From: Bradyrhizobium liaoningense | GTDB lineage: Bacteria > Pseudomonadota > Alphaproteobacteria > Rhizobiales > Xanthobacteraceae | Reading direction: 5' to 3' | Assembly: GCF_018130955.1 (NCBI RefSeq) | Contig: NZ_JAFCJM010000009.1 | Location: 1-64,000 of the forward strand | Length of the DNA stretch: 64,000 bases | Shown: positions 62,131-64,000 of the stretch, one piece after another | How the letters are laid out: every line of letters starts with the position of its first letter | Numbering within the stretch: the first letter of the stretch is position 1 | The notes under the pieces: generated by a model | Told to the model about the DNA's origin: nothing | Database searches by the model: none | Seen by the model: the letters and a program-made list of their open reading frames with translations, nothing else | Program-made: the position numbers and the translations under genes

Positions 62131-62646
62131 ATGACCGAAATACCTGTTGCGCCGAACCCGTCGCTGTGGCGACGAGCAACGGCGGCCTATGCAAGGCTGC
62201 TGGAAATCCTGCTTGCCGCCTGCGTCGGCATCCTGGTCGTTCCGGTGACGCTGCAGATCATATCGCGCTACACCCCGTTCATTCCCTCCTACATCTGGAC
62301 CGAGGAGATGGCGCGGTTCCTGTTCGTCTGGACCATCATGATCGGCGCGATGGTCGGCATCCGCGAGTCGCAGCATTTCGAAGTCGACGTCTGGCCGGAT
62401 CTGTCGCGGCGGTCGGAGGCTTTGGTGCGAATCCTCGCCCGGCTCAGCGTGCTGGCGATGGCGCTGGTGTTCGTGTGGGCCGGCATCGAATTCACCAGGT
62501 TCGCGTGGAACAGGACGTCGGAGCTGGCCGACCTGCCGCTCTGGCTGATCCACGTCGCCTGGCCGGTCGCCGGCGTGACGTGGATCGTGTTTGCGGGCGA
62601 ACAGATACTCGACGAAATGCGGATTCTGGTTGGGGCGAAGCAATGA
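62131..62646 (+). CDS. TRAP transporter small permease (DctQ family)
   Basis: 171 aa from ATG 62131 with CGGAG upstream. Four membrane segments are predicted, with LLEILLAACVGILVVPVTLQIISRY first and the conserved core WTEEMARFLFVWTIMIGAMVGIRESQHFEVD. It forms the small membrane subunit that joins DctM to the binding protein. Its stop overlaps the next start by ATGA. Confidence 0.92.
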   Translation: MTEIPVAPNPSLWRRATAAYARLLEILLAACVGILVVPVTLQIISRYTPFIPSYIWTEEMARFLFVWTIMIGAMVGIRESQHFEVDVWPDLSRRSEALVRILARLSVLAMALVFVWAGIEFTRFAWNRTSELADLPLWLIHVAWPVAGVTWIVFAGEQILDEMRILVGAKQ

Positions 62647-63962
62647 CAGGGAATGTTCTTTCCGCCGGACAGGCCGCGGCGGTTCTGTTCGGAGTCTTCG
62701 TAGGCCTGCTCATTATCCGCGTGCCGGTCGCTTTCGCGCTCGGCCTTGCCTGCGTGCCGATCCTGTTGATCGAACCTCATCTGTCGCTGATGACGCTCGC
62801 GCAGGAAACCTTCAACGCCTACAATTCATTCATCCTGCTGGCGGTGCCGTTCTTCCTGCTGACCGCCAATCTGATGAGCATCGGCGGCATCACCGACCGC
62901 CTGGTCGCACTGTCGCGTTCGATGGTCGGACACTGGCCGGGATCGCTGGCGCAGATCAACGTCGTGCTCTCGGTTTTCTTTGCGGGCATCTCCGGCTCCT
63001 CGACGGCGGATGCGGCGAGCCAGTCAAAAATCTTCATCGATGCCCAGACCAAGGAAGGTTACGATCTCTCGTTCTCCATCGCCATCACGGCGGTATCGGC
63101 CGTCCTGGCCGTCATCATCCCGCCCTCGATCCTGATGATCGTGTGGGGTGGGCTGATCTCGACCTCGATTGCCGCAATGTACCTGGCCGGCATCATACCG
63201 GGCCTTCTGATCGCCGGTGCCCAGATGGCAACTGTCCATGTCTACGCGGTGCGCCGCGGCTATCCGACCTATCCGAAGGATAGCTGGCGGGATTTTCGCT
63301 GCGCGATCTGGCGGTCGCTGCCGGCGCTGATGACGCCGTTCATCATCGTCGGCGGCATCCTGCTTGGATGGTTCACCGCAACCGAATCCGCCTGCGTCGC
63401 GGTTCTCTATTCCGTGGCGCTGTCGGCGTTTTTCTACCGCGAGACCGGTGCGCGCGAACTGTACAAGGCCTTGCTCGACACCGGACGCCTCGCCGGCGTT
63501 GCCTTGTTCTGCGTCGGTACCGCGAGCGCGTTCGGCTGGCTGTTGGCCTACTACAAGATTCCGCAGGAGCTCTTGGCCAACGTCTCGACCTGGGGCATGG
63601 GACCGATTGCCGCCGGCTTCTTCATTGCGTTCTGCTTCCTGGTCGTCGGCTGCTTTCTCGACGCCATTCCGGCGATCGTCATCGTCGGCACCGTGCTGGA
63701 GCCGCTGGCAAAATCCGTCGATCTGCATCCGGTGCAGTTCGCGATCATCTCGATCGTGTCGCTGGCGTTCGGGCTGGTGACGCCGCCGTACGGCTTGTGC
63801 CTGATGATCGCCTGCGCGGTCGCCGGTGTACGGCTGCGCTATGCCTTGAAGGATACGGCGATCATGCTGGTGCCGATGTTGGTCGTGCTGGCGGCCCTCA
63901 TCGTCTGGCCGAGCGTGTCGCTGTTCCTGCCGCGCCTGATCGTGCCGGAGATGCTGAAGTGA
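62643..63962 (+). CDS. TRAP transporter large permease (DctM family)
   Basis: 439 aa with about twelve hydrophobic segments. It starts within an ATGA overlap with dctQ. Family features: FNAYNSFILLAVPFFLLTANLMSIGGITDRLV, the glycine-rich VFFAGISGSSTADAASQSKI, and AITAVSAVLAVIIPPSILMIVWG. It is the sodium- or proton-coupled channel that takes up the organic acid bound by DctP. A hairpin terminator follows 2 bases after the stop. Confidence 0.93.
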   Translation: MTGNVLSAGQAAAVLFGVFVGLLIIRVPVAFALGLACVPILLIEPHLSLMTLAQETFNAYNSFILLAVPFFLLTANLMSIGGITDRLVALSRSMVGHWPGSLAQINVVLSVFFAGISGSSTADAASQSKIFIDAQTKEGYDLSFSIAITAVSAVLAVIIPPSILMIVWGGLISTSIAAMYLAGIIPGLLIAGAQMATVHVYAVRRGYPTYPKDSWRDFRCAIWRSLPALMTPFIIVGGILLGWFTATESACVAVLYSVALSAFFYRETGARELYKALLDTGRLAGVALFCVGTASAFGWLLAYYKIPQELLANVSTWGMGPIAAGFFIAFCFLVVGCFLDAIPAIVIVGTVLEPLAKSVDLHPVQFAIISIVSLAFGLVTPPYGLCLMIACAVAGVRLRYALKDTAIMLVPMLVVLAALIVWPSVSLFLPRLIVPEMLK

Positions 63963-63964
63963 GC

Positions 63965-63992
63965 GATCCCGCGGCCCTGAGGCCGCGGGATC
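63965..63992 (+). terminator. Rho-independent terminator of the dctPQM operon
   Basis: GATCCCGCGGCC (63965-63976) and GGCCGCGGGATC (63981-63992) form a 12-base perfect stem with a CTGA loop, followed by TTCTCATT. It starts two bases after the dctM stop. Confidence 0.85.
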
Positions 63993-64000
63993 TTCTCATT

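Noticed and set aside
1..64000. tRNA, rRNA, CRISPR array or a complete insertion sequence
   Set aside because: No cloverleaf-like segment, rRNA core, regularly spaced repeat array or transposase frame was recognised; only repeat fragments and short palindromes were found.

Overview
The window is a high-GC alphaproteobacterial chromosome segment that I read as Bradyrhizobium, close to B. diazoefficiens/japonicum. The main reason is the microaerobic respiration block fixK2 - receiver protein - fixJ - fixL - usp - CBS - fixNOQP - fixGHIS (12.7-25.7 kb). Its order, protein lengths (FixO 244, FixQ 54, FixP 290 aa) and signature residues (FixL heme His, FixK2 redox Cys) match that genus. Interspersed palindromic repeats of the type common in Bradyrhizobium support this.

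Layout. 0-5.1 kb: a tripartite-tricarboxylate binding protein, then a Baeyer-Villiger-type monooxygenase with an alkylsulfatase. 5.3-12.6 kb: a glycosyltransferase diverging from an ABC exporter, amylo-1,6-glucosidase, PRC-barrel protein and MFS transporter; a nearly symmetric EcfG-like promoter lies in the divergent gap, suggesting general stress control. 12.7-25.7 kb: the oxygen-sensing cascade (FixL senses O2, FixJ activates fixK2, FixK2 binds TTGAT-N4-ATCAA boxes before fixN and fixG) and the cbb3 oxidase with its copper/assembly genes. 25.7-30.5 kb: MFS, cupin, a frameshifted flavin disulfide reductase, a DUF302 protein and a peroxiredoxin-like protein. 30.7-37.6 kb: LysR, 3-hydroxybutyrate dehydrogenase, patatin, MpaB-type oxygenase, glycogen synthase, CoA transferase. 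37.8-43.1 kb: a complete five-gene peptide/nickel-type ABC importer. 43.2-52.5 kb: alcohol dehydrogenase, isopropylmalate-type dehydrogenase, ABM monooxygenase, two LysR regulators, enoyl-CoA hydratase, L,D-transpeptidase, XRE regulator, CcdA. 52.5-59.1 kb: a catabolic operon with a split PEP-synthase-like dikinase, SDR, Rieske oxygenase and HAD protein, diverging from an IclR regulator with a clear palindromic operator. 59.2-64 kb: an HWE-type sensor kinase and a DctPQM TRAP transporter ending in a strong terminator.

Most notable: the 52.5-59 kb operon pairs two proteins with the sizes and domain split of the phenylphosphate synthase alpha and beta subunits with a Rieske oxygenase, a combination I do not recognise as a described pathway. 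Three genes in the window are broken by single indels, all in homopolymer or CG-repeat tracts (28.65, 54.47 and 56.04 kb); each could be a real mutation or a sequencing error. I found no rRNA, tRNA, CRISPR array or complete insertion sequence.
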